Assembly: GCF_002909235.1 (NCBI RefSeq)
Contig: NZ_PHQQ01000008.1
Coordinates: 1 to 64,000 of the forward strand
Length of the DNA: 64,000 nucleotides
DNA from: Arenibacter catalasegens
GTDB taxonomy: Bacteria > Bacteroidota > Bacteroidia > Flavobacteriales > Flavobacteriaceae
Direction: 5' to 3'
Notes under the pieces: model-generated
Database searches by the model: none
What the model saw: the letters and a program-made list of their open reading frames with translations, nothing else
Told to the model about the DNA's origin: nothing
Shown: one piece after another, positions 16,792 to 26,136 of the stretch
How positions within the stretch are numbered: the first letter of the stretch is position 1
Layout of the letters: the number at the start of each line of letters is the position of its first letter
Position numbers and translations under genes: made by a program

Positions 16792-18300
16792 ATGGAATAT
16801 TTCATAAACTGTAATACTTCTAGTTTGGCCCCCTATTCCACCCCACTGGATTCACAAAGGGCCTCACATCTATATAGAAGATTGGGTTTTAGCGCCTCCG
16901 TGCAAACAATTGACCAAGCCACAGGGCAGACTGCCACAAACTTGGTAAACTCCCTTATCACCGAAGCTCAGAACATGCCCACATTGGCCGCCCCAACTTG
17001 GGCCAATTGGAACAACAGCAATTATCCGGAGGATGATGACCTACGTGGACCAATAATAAGGTCACAACAGGAAGAATTTAAACTGGCCTATACCAATTCA
17101 CTATTGGACAATAATCTAAGAGATCGTTTAAGTTTCTTTTGGAGCAATCATTTTGTAACCGAATTGGACGTTTATAATTGTAATTCCTTCCTTTACCATT
17201 ATATCAACTGTCTTCAGCGAAATGCGATTGGTAATTTTAAAACCTTTGTTAGTGAAATTGGCCTTACCAGTGCCATGCTTTACTATTTGGACGGGGTTTA
17301 CAACAATGGTAACAACCCCAATGAGAATTATGCACGGGAACTGTACGAACTATTTACATTAGGGGAAGGCAACGGATATACGGAAGAGGATATCATTGAA
17401 ACGGCCAAGGCTATTTCTGGCTATGTAGAAAGGGGAGAAATTGGCTGTGAGCAAGTAGTTTTTGATCCTACCAAATTCAACTCAGAGAATAAAACAATAT
17501 TTGGAAGAACTGGAAACTGGGGTTATGATGATGTTATTGACATTCTTTTTGAAGAGAAAGGTGCCCAAATAGGCTATTTCATATGTAAAAAATTATATGA
17601 ATTTTTTGTACACCCGGACTCCACGGATGAAGCAAATAATGCCAAAACTATTATTGACGGGTTAACCAACACCTTTGTAAGCAGTGGTTTTGAATTAGCA
17701 CCTGTGTTAAGTCAACTTTTTAAAAGTCAGCACTTTTTTGACGATGAAGCTATTGGCGTTATTATTAAAAGTCCTTTCGACCTTTATCTAAATATTATTA
17801 ACGAAACTAGCTTTTCCTATAATGACACTAGTATTGGTAGCCTAATAAATTATAGCGGTATGTTGGGTCAAGATTTATTTGACCCTTTTGATGTTGCTGG
17901 ATGGCAACGCAATAGATCCTGGATCAATACCAATTTTTTAATTGGGCGTTGGCTAACCTTAGAGTCCATTATAGATGGCTTCTTTCAGGACAACACGGAA
18001 CAATTCAGGACATTTGCTATGAATGCCGTTGGCCCTGCCAACAGCAATACAAGTAACCCAGAGATTGTAGTACGGGCCATAGTTGATAAGATAACCCCCA
18101 AAGGAATGTTCACTGAACAGGAATTTGAAAATGCCATGTCGTCATTTAAAATAGGGGATGTCCCGGAAGAATACTATGGACCTGATTATATTCCTGGAGG
18201 ACAATCCTTATGGATTTTAAGTATTAGTCAAGAGGTTCCCTCACAAGTTCATCTTCTATTAAGACATCTTTCCAGACAACCTGAATTCCAACTCAAATAA
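16792..18300 (+). CDS. DUF1800 family protein
   Basis: A 502-residue protein with the family signatures ASHLYRRLGFSAS near the N-terminus, NLRDRLSFFWSNHFV, NENYARELYELFTLG and GWQRNRSWINTNFL. DUF1800 proteins are of unknown function and nearly always occur next to a DUF1501 protein, as here (12 bp spacing). No clear signal peptide is seen: the start is MEYFINCNTSS. The pair is widespread in Bacteroidota and Planctomycetes and is thought to act in the envelope or outside the cell. Confidence 0.88.
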   Translation: MEYFINCNTSSLAPYSTPLDSQRASHLYRRLGFSASVQTIDQATGQTATNLVNSLITEAQNMPTLAAPTWANWNNSNYPEDDDLRGPIIRSQQEEFKLAYTNSLLDNNLRDRLSFFWSNHFVTELDVYNCNSFLYHYINCLQRNAIGNFKTFVSEIGLTSAMLYYLDGVYNNGNNPNENYARELYELFTLGEGNGYTEEDIIETAKAISGYVERGEIGCEQVVFDPTKFNSENKTIFGRTGNWGYDDVIDILFEEKGAQIGYFICKKLYEFFVHPDSTDEANNAKTIIDGLTNTFVSSGFELAPVLSQLFKSQHFFDDEAIGVIIKSPFDLYLNIINETSFSYNDTSIGSLINYSGMLGQDLFDPFDVAGWQRNRSWINTNFLIGRWLTLESIIDGFFQDNTEQFRTFAMNAVGPANSNTSNPEIVVRAIVDKITPKGMFTEQEFENAMSSFKIGDVPEEYYGPDYIPGGQSLWILSISQEVPSQVHLLLRHLSRQPEFQLK

Positions 18301-18311
18301 AAAAGACAATT

Positions 18312-20027
18312 ATGTGCGATACTCACCATAATTCACCCCATAAAGGCAAAGACCATGATGGTCACGATTTAGAACACAAGACTTGGAGCAGGCGTTCTTT
18401 TTTACAGGCCTTAGGAATTGCCGGTTCAGGCTCCATGATGCTGGGCAGTAATTTTCTGACCGCATCGGCCCCATCCCCTTTGACCTCGGCAATAGCCATG
18501 GCGGAAACCGATAATATTTTAATTTTAATTCGTTTATCGGGTGGAAATGACGGCCTTAGTACTATTATACCAATTAATCAGTACGACATTTATGCCAACG
18601 CACGCCCAAATATTTATCTGCCGGAAAGTAAAATTTTAAGATTGACCGATGAATATGGGGTTCCTACCTATATGAAGTCCTTGGAGCCCATGTGGGGCGA
18701 AGGTCAATTTAAAGCAGTTCATGGTGTAGGTTATGAAGGACAAAGTCTGTCACATTTTACCGGTTCTGATATTTTTGCCAATACCGATTTAACCACAACA
18801 GGATTCAGTGGACGTGATACCGGATGGATGGGAAGACATTTTGAAAACCTATATCCCGATTATTTATCGGATTTCCCGGGTAGTAGACCAGAAGGTCCAG
18901 CCGCCATACAAGTTGGAAACTACGGTAGTTTGGTTTTTGAAGGCGAAGAGACCAATTACGCCTTTGTAACCAATAATATAGATCAGTTGGAACAGATTGC
19001 GGAAACTGGTTTGCAATATTCAGTAGATGATGCCCTTTTTGATGATTGTATGTATAGCGATCAGATAAAATTTCTTAGAGGGGTATCCAACGTAACCAAT
19101 GAGTACTCCGGAAAAATACATGAGGCCTATATGCGTGGCGCAAACCAAATAGAGTATCAAAACAACGGTTTTGCCAGACAATTGGCTTTGTTGGCACGAT
19201 TGATAAAAGGTAATTTGGGTACCAAAGTGTATATGATTAGTTTGGGTGGTTTTGACACCCATGGAAATCAACCCTTGGTGCACGAACGTCTAATGTCCAA
19301 TTTATCCATTGCGGTAGACAATTTTTATGATGACTTGGCCTTTACCCAGCAAGATGAAAAAGTATTGAGCATGACTTTTTCCGAATTTGGTAGAAGAATA
19401 TATGAAAACGGATCTAATGGAACCGATCACGGTAAAGCAGCTCCTACCCTATTTTTTGGATCAGGATTAAACGGAAGTGCTTTTGTGGGCGAGCATCCAG
19501 CTTTGGACGAGCCCAATAGTAGAGGTAACCTGGAATACACTATGGACTTTAGAGACCTTTATGCCACCGTATTGACAGAATGGTTGTGTGTAGATATTCC
19601 TCTTGTGGAACAGCATTTAATGGACGGATACACCTATAAACCAGTAAATTTAGGATTTAATTGTAGCGGGGTAGATTTTCCTGAAATCACTTATAGTGAT
19701 GGCAACCCTACACCACCTACACCAACAGATCCTACTGGGGAAAATCCAAATCCGGAATTGGTAGATGCCATTATTCACAAACCATTTTACCCTACGGATT
19801 CAACACCGCACATTTACCTTGAAATGCCATTTAGCGCCCACGTAAACATACAATTGTTCAACATTATGGGTCAATATTTGGGTTCCGTATTTAATGAAAT
19901 GATGTTGGAAGGGTCTACAGAAATAAATATTAGGGAGGGATTACCGACCTATTTGGCCTCTGGAAAATACATTTATAGAATACAGGTTCAAAATCAAAAT
20001 CTCAGCAAATCCATTATGGTAGCATAA
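18312..20027 (+). CDS. DUF1501 family protein with Tat signal and T9SS-type C-terminal domain
   Basis: A 571-residue protein. A twin-arginine signal is visible at about residues 26-55 (WSRRSFLQALGIAGSG). The body is the alkaline-phosphatase-like DUF1501 fold (ILIRLSGGNDGLSTIIPI, then SLGGFDTHGNQ and FSEFGRRIYENGSNGTDHG). A proline- and threonine-rich linker near residue 475 leads to a final 75-residue domain with QLFNIMGQYLGSVF and SGKYIYRIQVQNQ, the pattern of type A type IX secretion sorting domains. It should be exported by Tat and then released to the surface. It is paired with the DUF1800 gene; the function of the pair is unknown. Confidence 0.87.
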   Translation: MCDTHHNSPHKGKDHDGHDLEHKTWSRRSFLQALGIAGSGSMMLGSNFLTASAPSPLTSAIAMAETDNILILIRLSGGNDGLSTIIPINQYDIYANARPNIYLPESKILRLTDEYGVPTYMKSLEPMWGEGQFKAVHGVGYEGQSLSHFTGSDIFANTDLTTTGFSGRDTGWMGRHFENLYPDYLSDFPGSRPEGPAAIQVGNYGSLVFEGEETNYAFVTNNIDQLEQIAETGLQYSVDDALFDDCMYSDQIKFLRGVSNVTNEYSGKIHEAYMRGANQIEYQNNGFARQLALLARLIKGNLGTKVYMISLGGFDTHGNQPLVHERLMSNLSIAVDNFYDDLAFTQQDEKVLSMTFSEFGRRIYENGSNGTDHGKAAPTLFFGSGLNGSAFVGEHPALDEPNSRGNLEYTMDFRDLYATVLTEWLCVDIPLVEQHLMDGYTYKPVNLGFNCSGVDFPEITYSDGNPTPPTPTDPTGENPNPELVDAIIHKPFYPTDSTPHIYLEMPFSAHVNIQLFNIMGQYLGSVFNEMMLEGSTEINIREGLPTYLASGKYIYRIQVQNQNLSKSIMVA

Positions 20028-20055
20028 TATCACCCCCTACTTACTATGCAAGAAG

Positions 20056-20104
20056 GCCTTCGTAAATTCTGAATTGTTTTCAGAATAACGAAGGCTTATT
20101 TTTT
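20056..20104 (+). terminator. Rho-independent terminator after the DUF1800/DUF1501 pair
   Basis: An outer 8-bp stem GCCTTCGT/ACGAAGGC encloses an inner 6-bp stem ATTCTG/CAGAAT, followed by TTATTTTTT. It lies 29 bp after the stop codon. Confidence 0.85.
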
Positions 20105-20136
20105 GAAGGAATACCTCAGCTGCGCGTAAAAATCTT

Positions 20137-20144
20137 TATTTTTG
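20137..20144 (+). promoter_or_regulatory. metG -7 element
   Basis: TATTTTTG is a perfect TAnnTTTG match 20 bp before the metG start codon. No convincing -33 TTTG is seen at the expected distance. Confidence 0.5.
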
Positions 20145-20163
20145 CACCCTAATCCAAGAATTA

Positions 20164-22242
20164 ATGTCGCAGAACCTTCAAAAGCCAGCAAGATATACTA
20201 TTACCGCAGCACTACCATATACCAACGGACCTATACATATAGGGCATTTGGCCGGTGTTTATGTGCCCGCGGATATCTACGCAAGATACTTGAGATTAAA
20301 TGGCAATGATGTAGCCTTCGTCTGTGGAAGTGACGAACATGGGGTCGCCATTTCTATGAAAGCAAAAAAAGAAGGTGTTACCCCTCAAAATATTATAGAT
20401 AAATACCACGGAATTATTAAACAATCCTTTGAGGATTTCGGGATTACTTTCAATAACTATTCCAGAACCTCTGCCGAAGTCCACCATAAAACGGCCTCGG
20501 ATTTCTTTGTAAAACTATATGAGCAGGGAGATTTTATTGAGGAAACCACAGAACAATTGTACGACCAAGAAGCCCAACAGTTCTTGGCCGATCGTTTTGT
20601 TGTTGGTACCTGCCCAAAATGTGGGTTCGAAGAGGCCTATGGCGATCAATGTGAAAACTGTGGTTCTACCTTAAACGCCACTGACCTTATTAATCCTAAA
20701 TCTACCATATCTGGAGCAGTACCCTCGCTAAAAGAAACCAAACACTGGTTTTTACCCTTGGACCGATACGAGGATTTTCTTAAGAAATGGATTCTAGAGG
20801 GTCATAAAAACGACTGGAAGCCCAATGTCTACGGCCAATGTAAATCTTGGATCGATGATGGCCTAAAGCCACGGGCCGTAACCCGCGACTTGGATTGGGG
20901 TATCCCTGTCCCTGTTGAAGGCGGTGAAGGCAAGGTACTGTATGTTTGGTTCGATGCTCCTATAGGCTATATATCCTCTACCAAAGAATGGGCCGCTAGG
21001 GAAGGCAAGGATTGGGAACCTTACTGGAAGGCCAAGGACACCAAAATGGTACATTTTATTGGTAAGGATAATATTGTTTTTCATTGTATTATTTTCCCAA
21101 GTATGCTAAAGGCACATGGCGATTTTATATTACCGGAAAATGTCCCTGCCAACGAATTTTTAAATTTGGAAGGTAACAAACTGTCCACCTCCAAGAATTG
21201 GGCGGTATGGCTACATGAGTATTTGGAAGACTTCCCCAACATGCAAGATGTGCTAAGGTATACGCTAACTGCCACGGCCCCGGAAACAAAGGATAACGAT
21301 TTCACTTGGAAAGATTTCCAAGCTAGGAACAATAACGAATTGGTGGCCATATACGGGAACTTTATCAATCGTGTAGTGGTGCTTACCAATAAATATTACA
21401 ATGGTATTGTACCCACTCCTGGCGCCTTTAGCCAGGTAGATCGGGAAACTTTGGAAGCGCTAAAAAAATACCCTGAGATCATTGCCAATTCCATAGAAAG
21501 ATACCGTTTCCGCGAAGCGGGCCAAGAAGTTATGAATTTAGGACGTTTGGGCAATAAGTATTTGGCCGATGAAGAACCTTGGAAAGTAATAAAACAGGAT
21601 GAAGAAAGAGTAAAGACCATTATGTTCGTAGCCCTTCAAATAGCATCGGCCCTAGCAGTTTTGAGCGAACCATTTTTGCCCTTTACCTCTGAAAAACTAA
21701 AGACAATACTGGGGTTTGACACCCTGGACAACGACCTAAACTGGGAAAATGTAGCTAAAAATGAAGTGCTGCTTCCGGCCGGACATCAGGTTAAGCCTGC
21801 AGAATTATTATTCAGCAAAATTGAGGACGAAGCCATTCAGGCACAATTAGACAAATTGGAAGCTACCAAAAAAGCAAATGAAAATATGAACAAAGAAGTT
21901 AGCCCACAAAAAGACACTATTACTTTTGATGACTTTTCCAAGTTGGACATGAGGGTAGGCACCATTATTGAAGCAGAAAAAATGCCAAAGGCCAAAAAAT
22001 TGTTGGTCTTAAAAGTGGATACGGGACTGGATGTAAGAACCATAGTCTCAGGAATTGCAGAAAGCTTTTCGCCAGAAGACATCCTAGGTAAAAAAGTGAC
22101 CGTTTTGGTGAACCTAGCGCCGAGAGCCTTACGTGGAGTAGATAGCGAGGGCATGATTCTAATGACCGAAAACGCTGATGGCAAATTGGTATTTGTTAAT
22201 CCGGATGAAGATGGAGTTGATAATGGCGGGACAATAAGTTAG
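20164..22242 (+). CDS. metG: Methionyl-tRNA synthetase
   Basis: 692 residues, the normal length for the form with a C-terminal tRNA-binding domain. It charges tRNA-Met. The class I signature PIHIGHLAG is at about residues 21-29 and the KMSKS-equivalent is [10 protein letters not shown] zinc-binding knuckle is formed by [18 protein letters not shown]. The last 110 residues are the dimerising, tRNA-binding EMAP-like fold ([20 protein letters not shown]). The next gene, tex, starts 45 bp downstream and may be cotranscribed. Confidence 0.97.
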   Translation: MSQNLQKPARYTITAALPYTNGPIHIGHLAGVYVPADIYARYLRLNGNDVAFVCGSDEHGVAISMKAKKEGVTPQNIIDKYHGIIKQSFEDFGITFNNYSRTSAEVHHKTASDFFVKLYEQGDFIEETTEQLYDQEAQQFLADRFVVGTCPKCGFEEAYGDQCENCGSTLNATDLINPKSTISGAVPSLKETKHWFLPLDRYEDFLKKWILEGHKNDWKPNVYGQCKSWIDDGLKPRAVTRDLDWGIPVPVEGGEGKVLYVWFDAPIGYISSTKEWAAREGKDWEPYWKAKDTKMVHFIGKDNIVFHCIIFPSMLKAHGDFILPENVPANEFLNLEGNKLSTSKNWAVWLHEYLEDFPNMQDVLRYTLTATAPETKDNDFTWKDFQARNNNELVAIYGNFINRVVVLTNKYYNGIVPTPGAFSQVDRETLEALKKYPEIIANSIERYRFREAGQEVMNLGRLGNKYLADEEPWKVIKQDEERVKTIMFVALQIASALAVLSEPFLPFTSEKLKTILGFDTLDNDLNWENVAKNEVLLPAGHQVKPAELLFSKIEDEAIQAQLDKLEATKKANENMNKEVSPQKDTITFDDFSKLDMRVGTIIEAEKMPKAKKLLVLKVDTGLDVRTIVSGIAESFSPEDILGKKVTVLVNLAPRALRGVDSEGMILMTENADGKLVFVNPDEDGVDNGGTIS

Positions 22243-22287
22243 GTCTCGAATACATTGAATCCTTCTGCCTTAAAATTAAAATACCCC

Positions 22288-24411
22288 ATGAATCTCATTT
22301 CCTACATCACAAAAAACACCCAGCTTCCTGTAAAAGGCATAGAAAATACGGTGGCCTTATTGAACGAGGATTGTACCCTGCCCTTTATTTCCCGATACCG
22401 AAAAGAACGTACCGGAAATTTGGATGAGGTGCAAATTGGTGCCATAGTGCAGTTTAAAGCACAGTTTGAGACCTTGGAAAAACGCAAGTCGACCATCCTT
22501 AAATCTATAGAGGAACAAGATTCCCTTACCCCAGAATTAGGACAGAAGATTGCTAATGCCGAAGATCTTACCACTTTGGAAGATCTTTATCTCCCCTTTA
22601 AGAAAAAGCGTAAAACGAAGGCAGAAACAGCCATCAAAAACGGTCTGGAACCTCTGGCTAAAATTATTTTGGCCCAACGCACCGATGAAATAGATTTTGA
22701 AGCATCAAAATATGTTAGTGATAGCGTTCCCAATGAAGATGATGCGCTGGAGGGAGCTCGCCATATCATTTCTGAATGGATAAACGAACGTGCCGATATC
22801 CGAAATCAGATCAGGACACAATTGGATAAATTTGCAATAATAGCCACCAAGGTCATTTCAACCAAGAAAGAGGATGAGAAGGCCCAAAAGTTTAGGGACT
22901 ATTTTGAATGGAGCGAACCTTTAAATCGTTGTCCCTCTCACCGACTATTGGCCATATTACGGGCTGAAAATGAAGGCTTTATATGGGTTAAGGTCGAAAT
23001 TGATGACGAGAAAGCCGTCTCCAATATGGAACATAGGATCATTAAAAGCAATAATGCTACTACTCCACATCTTCAATTGGCCATTCAAGATGCCTATAAA
23101 AGATTGCTCTTCCCTTCACTTTCAAATGAAATTTTAAAAAGCGCCAAGGAAAAGGCAGATGAATCGGCTATTCAAGTATTTTCCAAAAACCTAAAGCAGC
23201 TATTGTTGGGGTCCCCTTTGGGCGAAAAAAGGATTTTAGCCATAGACCCAGGATTCAGAACAGGCTGTAAAGTAGTTTGCTTAAACGCTCAGGGCGATTT
23301 GGAGCACAATGAAACCATTTATCCACATGCACCGCAAAACGACAGCACTGGCGCTATAAAGAAAATAAGCTCCCTGGCCGATGCCCATAAGATTGAGGCG
23401 ATAGCTATTGGTAACGGTACGGCCTCAAGGGAAACAGAGCAGTTGATCAAGCGCATTCAGTTCAAAAACAATATTGAGGTGTTTGTGGTTAGTGAAGCAG
23501 GAGCCTCCATTTATTCTGCTTCCAAAATTGCCCGTGACGAATTCCCCAATTACGATGTTACCGTTAGAGGTGCCGTATCCATAGGGCGAAGGTTGGCCGA
23601 TCCCTTGGCCGAATTGGTAAAAATAGATGCCAAATCGATCGGGGTAGGTCAATACCAGCACGATGTAGATCAGAATCTTTTAAAAAATTCCCTAGATTCG
23701 GCCGTAGAAAGCTGTGTGAACACAGTGGGGGTCAATATAAATACTGCCAGTGTACCACTCCTAAGCTATGTTTCCGGAATAGGTCCAAAACTAGCTGAAA
23801 ATATTGTAGCCTATAGAAACGAAAATGGTCCCTTTGCAAGCCGAAGCGAAATTAAAAAAGTGCCTCGTTTGGGAGCCAAAGCCTTTGAACAAGGAGCGGC
23901 ATTTTTACGCATTAAACAGGCAAAAAACCCTTTGGATGATTCCGCGGTACATCCTGAAAGTTATTCTCTAGTGCAAAAAATGGTCAAAGATCAGGGCGTT
24001 CCCCTATCAGAAATTATTGGAAACAAGGAAGTCCTTAAAAAAATAGACCTTAAACATTATTGTACTGAAATGGTGGGATTACCCACTTTACAGGATATTG
24101 TAAAGGAATTGGAAAAACCGGGATTGGACGTACGGGAAAAAGCAAAGGTATTCACCTTCAACCAGAACATAAGAACCATTGCCGATCTTAATGCTGGGCA
24201 ATTATTACCCGGAATTGTGAACAACATCACTAATTTTGGATGTTTTGTGGACGTGGGCATCAAAGAAAGTGGCCTGATCCATATCTCCAACCTTTCGGAT
24301 AGTTTTGTAAAAGACGTAAACGAACACGTAAGTCTGCACCAGCAAATAATTGTAAAAGTTTTGGAAGTGGATATTCCCAGGAAACGGATTCAATTGGCCT
24401 TGCACAAATAA
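22288..24411 (+). CDS. tex: Tex-family S1 RNA-binding transcription accessory protein
   Basis: 707 residues from the ATG at 22288, which matches the usual family start (MNLISYITKNTQLP). An in-frame TTG at 22255 would add 11 poorly conserved residues. In order: the Tex N-terminal helical region (LPFISRYRKERTGNLDEV), the YqgF/RNase-H-like domain (ILAIDPGFRTGCKVVCL), a helix-hairpin-helix (SYVSGIGPKLAENIV) and a C-terminal S1 domain (GIVNNITNFGCFVDVGI). Tex binds nucleic acid and is linked to transcription and stress survival. Confidence 0.96.
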   Translation: MNLISYITKNTQLPVKGIENTVALLNEDCTLPFISRYRKERTGNLDEVQIGAIVQFKAQFETLEKRKSTILKSIEEQDSLTPELGQKIANAEDLTTLEDLYLPFKKKRKTKAETAIKNGLEPLAKIILAQRTDEIDFEASKYVSDSVPNEDDALEGARHIISEWINERADIRNQIRTQLDKFAIIATKVISTKKEDEKAQKFRDYFEWSEPLNRCPSHRLLAILRAENEGFIWVKVEIDDEKAVSNMEHRIIKSNNATTPHLQLAIQDAYKRLLFPSLSNEILKSAKEKADESAIQVFSKNLKQLLLGSPLGEKRILAIDPGFRTGCKVVCLNAQGDLEHNETIYPHAPQNDSTGAIKKISSLADAHKIEAIAIGNGTASRETEQLIKRIQFKNNIEVFVVSEAGASIYSASKIARDEFPNYDVTVRGAVSIGRRLADPLAELVKIDAKSIGVGQYQHDVDQNLLKNSLDSAVESCVNTVGVNINTASVPLLSYVSGIGPKLAENIVAYRNENGPFASRSEIKKVPRLGAKAFEQGAAFLRIKQAKNPLDDSAVHPESYSLVQKMVKDQGVPLSEIIGNKEVLKKIDLKHYCTEMVGLPTLQDIVKELEKPGLDVREKAKVFTFNQNIRTIADLNAGQLLPGIVNNITNFGCFVDVGIKESGLIHISNLSDSFVKDVNEHVSLHQQIIVKVLEVDIPRKRIQLALHK

Positions 24412-24480
24412 CCTCAAAACTTAAGTTCTTACGCGGTAAAAGGTTCTTTTATTTGTAACTTTATTCAAAATTTAATAGTT

Positions 24481-24999
24481 ATGTTGTCTGAAAAATTAGA
24501 AAAAGCATTGAACGAACAAGTTCGTATTGAGGCTGAGTCCTCGCAGGTATATTTATCAATGGCCTCATGGGCCGAAGGCAAAGGATTGGAGGGAATTGCA
24601 CAATTTATGTATACCCAATCCGATGAGGAACGTTTACATATGCTCAAGTTGGTGAAATATATAAACGAGAGAGGTGGACATGCCTATGTCTCTGCACTCA
24701 ATGCACCCAAATCCGACTTTGGCAGTTTTCAAAAAATGTTCCACGAATTATTGGACCATGAAATTTTTGTATCCGATAGCATTAACGAACTGGTACATGT
24801 AACCCTTCAGGAAAAGGATTATGCCACCCATAATTTTCTTCAATGGTATGTAGCGGAACAAATTGAGGAGGAGGCTTTGGCACGTAATATTTTGGACAAG
24901 ATCAACCTTATTGGAAATGACAAGGGTGGCTTATACTTGTTCGACCGTGACATTCAACAGATTACAGCCAATAGTGCTGCAATTACTCCCAAGGCATAA
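24481..24999 (+). CDS. ftnA: Non-haem ferritin
   Basis: A 172-residue ferritin subunit that stores iron as a mineral core in a 24-mer shell. The di-iron site residues are visible: Glu in VRIEAESSQVYLSMASW, the E-x2-H pair in SDEERLHMLKLV, and Glu in EQIEEEALARNIL. The closing glycine-rich segment KGGLYLFDRD is typical of bacterial FtnA. A -7-like TTTATTTG (24448-24455, one mismatch) precedes the ATG by about 25 bp. It stands alone as a single gene. Confidence 0.95.
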   Translation: MLSEKLEKALNEQVRIEAESSQVYLSMASWAEGKGLEGIAQFMYTQSDEERLHMLKLVKYINERGGHAYVSALNAPKSDFGSFQKMFHELLDHEIFVSDSINELVHVTLQEKDYATHNFLQWYVAEQIEEEALARNILDKINLIGNDKGGLYLFDRDIQQITANSAAITPKA

Positions 25000-25038
25000 T
25001 TTTAACATTTAATCTTATTTAGATTGAATTAAAATAGA

Positions 25039-25046
25039 TATTTTTG
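25039..25046 (+). promoter_or_regulatory. -7 element of the small Cys-rich gene
   Basis: A perfect TAnnTTTG match (TATTTTTG) 21 bp before the GTG start at 25068. It supports the reality of this small gene and its strand. Confidence 0.5.
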
Positions 25047-25067
25047 CCCAGTTGATTTAGATCAAAG

Positions 25068-25262
25068 GTGGGCAAGAAGAAAAAACAGGACAAGAAAATC
25101 GAAAAAAAGCTGAAAAAGGCTTTAAAAAAGGAGCAAAAAACGGCTCTAAAAGAAATGGTTCCCCATGGCTGCAAAACCAAGTGCTGCGACAAGTACAAAA
25201 AGGCGGAATCCAAGAGGTGCAGTCGTTGTCCTTGTTTTGATCTGATGCAGAAAGTTGCTTAA
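25068..25262 (+). CDS. Small Lys- and Cys-rich protein of unknown function
   Basis: A 64-residue protein starting with GTG. The first half is a highly basic helix made of Lys, Glu and Leu; the second half holds six cysteines (HGCKTKCCDKYKK, then RCSRCPCFDLMQK), an arrangement suited to binding a metal ion. I recall similar short proteins in other flavobacteria ending in a CPCFDL-like segment, which argues for a real gene. The opposite-strand frame 25019-25213 has no such features. Metal or nucleic-acid binding is a guess. Confidence 0.6.
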   Translation: MGKKKKQDKKIEKKLKKALKKEQKTALKEMVPHGCKTKCCDKYKKAESKRCSRCPCFDLMQKVA

Positions 25263-25286
25263 TCTTTAATCACCTTGCACCTACCT

Positions 25287-25413
25287 GGCATTACGCATTT
25301 AATTGTATTCAGACAAGCACAGTGAAGTAATCTCATAGCCTTGTGGTAATAAAAAACTGAAGTAAATCCATTACAAACAGATTGCTTCGTCACTTGCGCT
25401 CCTCGCAATGACG
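25287..25413. repeat. Palindromic repeat unit 1 (degenerate left arm)
   Basis: The left arm 25287-25336 is decayed (GGCATTACGC..., ending GTGAAGTAATCTCAT). The right arm 25376-25413 begins AACAGATTGC and ends CTCGCAATGACG. The 39-base space between the arms is longer than in units 2 and 4. No gene is present. Confidence 0.75.
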
Positions 25414-25457
25414 TTTATAAGGATTAGTGAATACCCATGCTAATCTCAAGAGTTACC

Positions 25458-25563
25458 GTCATTGCGAACTTGGCTGTCCACAGGCAGGCATAGTGAAGCA
25501 ATCTCATAGAAGTGAGCCCTAATTTAACAGATTGCCACCTCACTAAAGTTCCTCGCAATGACG
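25458..25563. repeat. Palindromic repeat unit 2
   Basis: The left arm 25458-25507 begins GTCATTGCGAACTTGGCTGT and ends GAAGCAATCTCAT; the right arm 25526-25563 begins AACAGATTGCC and ends CTCGCAATGACG. The outer GTCATTGCGA/TCGCAATGAC and inner GCAATCT/AGATTGC segments pair, leaving an 18-base loop. Inside the left arm, CTGTCCACAGGCAG can form a small hairpin of its own. Confidence 0.85.
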
Positions 25564-25612
25564 TCTCATTAGGCATAGTTAAACAGAAAGCCTTAACGAC
25601 CATAGTTGCACA

Positions 25613-26090
25613 TCATTGCCAACTTGGCTGTCCGCAGGTAGACAAAGTGAAGCAATCCCTTAGTAGGGTGTTCTTATGTTTACCTCAAATACTGTTCAAT
25701 CAAAGTAAAACAACCATCCTATAGCCAAATCTTCCCAATTGGGATTATCTCTGTTAACTAATTGTTCCTTTCGCCTCCTATTTCCAGCCTTTATCTGCTT
25801 TTCTCTTTCAATAGCTTTACGAATGTCACTGAATTCCTCGAAGTAAATTAATTTATTACAATTATAACGAGAAGTAAAACCATGAAATATACCAATTTTA
25901 TGCTCATAAATACGCTTAACTAGATTGCTGGTAACCCCCACATATATAACCGTATTATTCTTATTAGTAAGTAAATAAACATATGACTTTTTCATTCTTA
26001 TCAGTTTCGTTATCGAAAAATTGAATGCGGCAAGGAATGGTGCTGTGAGAACAGAGAGATTGCCACGTCACTAACGTTCCTAGCAATGAC
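25613..26090. mobile_element. Palindromic repeat unit 3 carrying a GIY-YIG gene in its loop
   Basis: The left arm 25613-25660 (TCATTGCCAACTTGGCTGTC... to GAAGCAATCCCT) and the right arm 26058-26090 (GATTGCCACGTCACTAACGT... to GCAATGAC) are the same arms as in units 1, 2 and 4. Instead of an 18-base loop they enclose 397 bases holding one complete minus-strand gene. This is the layout of an element with terminal inverted repeats. Mobility is inferred and not shown by any target duplication that I can see. Confidence 0.6.
25696..25995 (-). CDS. GIY-YIG nuclease-domain protein
   Basis: A 99-residue protein consisting of a single GIY-YIG domain: YVYLLTNKNNTVIYVGVTSN (residues about 5-24, holding the GIY and YIG-like strands), the catalytic Arg in LVKRIYEH, and a conserved Glu in the YFEEFSDIRKAIEREKQIK helix. 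It belongs to the short UPF0213/YhbQ-like group, present in many copies in Bacteroidota genomes. It nicks or cuts DNA if active; no partner domain is fused. It fills the loop of a long palindromic repeat, with gene-less copies of that repeat on both sides. A role in spreading the repeat is proposed in the findings. Confidence 0.85.
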   Translation of the reverse strand: MKKSYVYLLTNKNNTVIYVGVTSNLVKRIYEHKIGIFHGFTSRYNCNKLIYFEEFSDIRKAIEREKQIKAGNRRRKEQLVNRDNPNWEDLAIGWLFYFD

Positions 26091-26136
26091 GGCTAATTTA
26101 GAGTCATGAGATACAGTCTGAACACCTTGGTAGTCC

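Noticed and set aside
25019-25213. 64-codon minus-strand frame opposite the Cys-rich gene
   Set aside because: Runs of Phe and Ser arise simply from the complement of the Lys-rich helix; the plus-strand gene has a promoter element and cysteine pattern.
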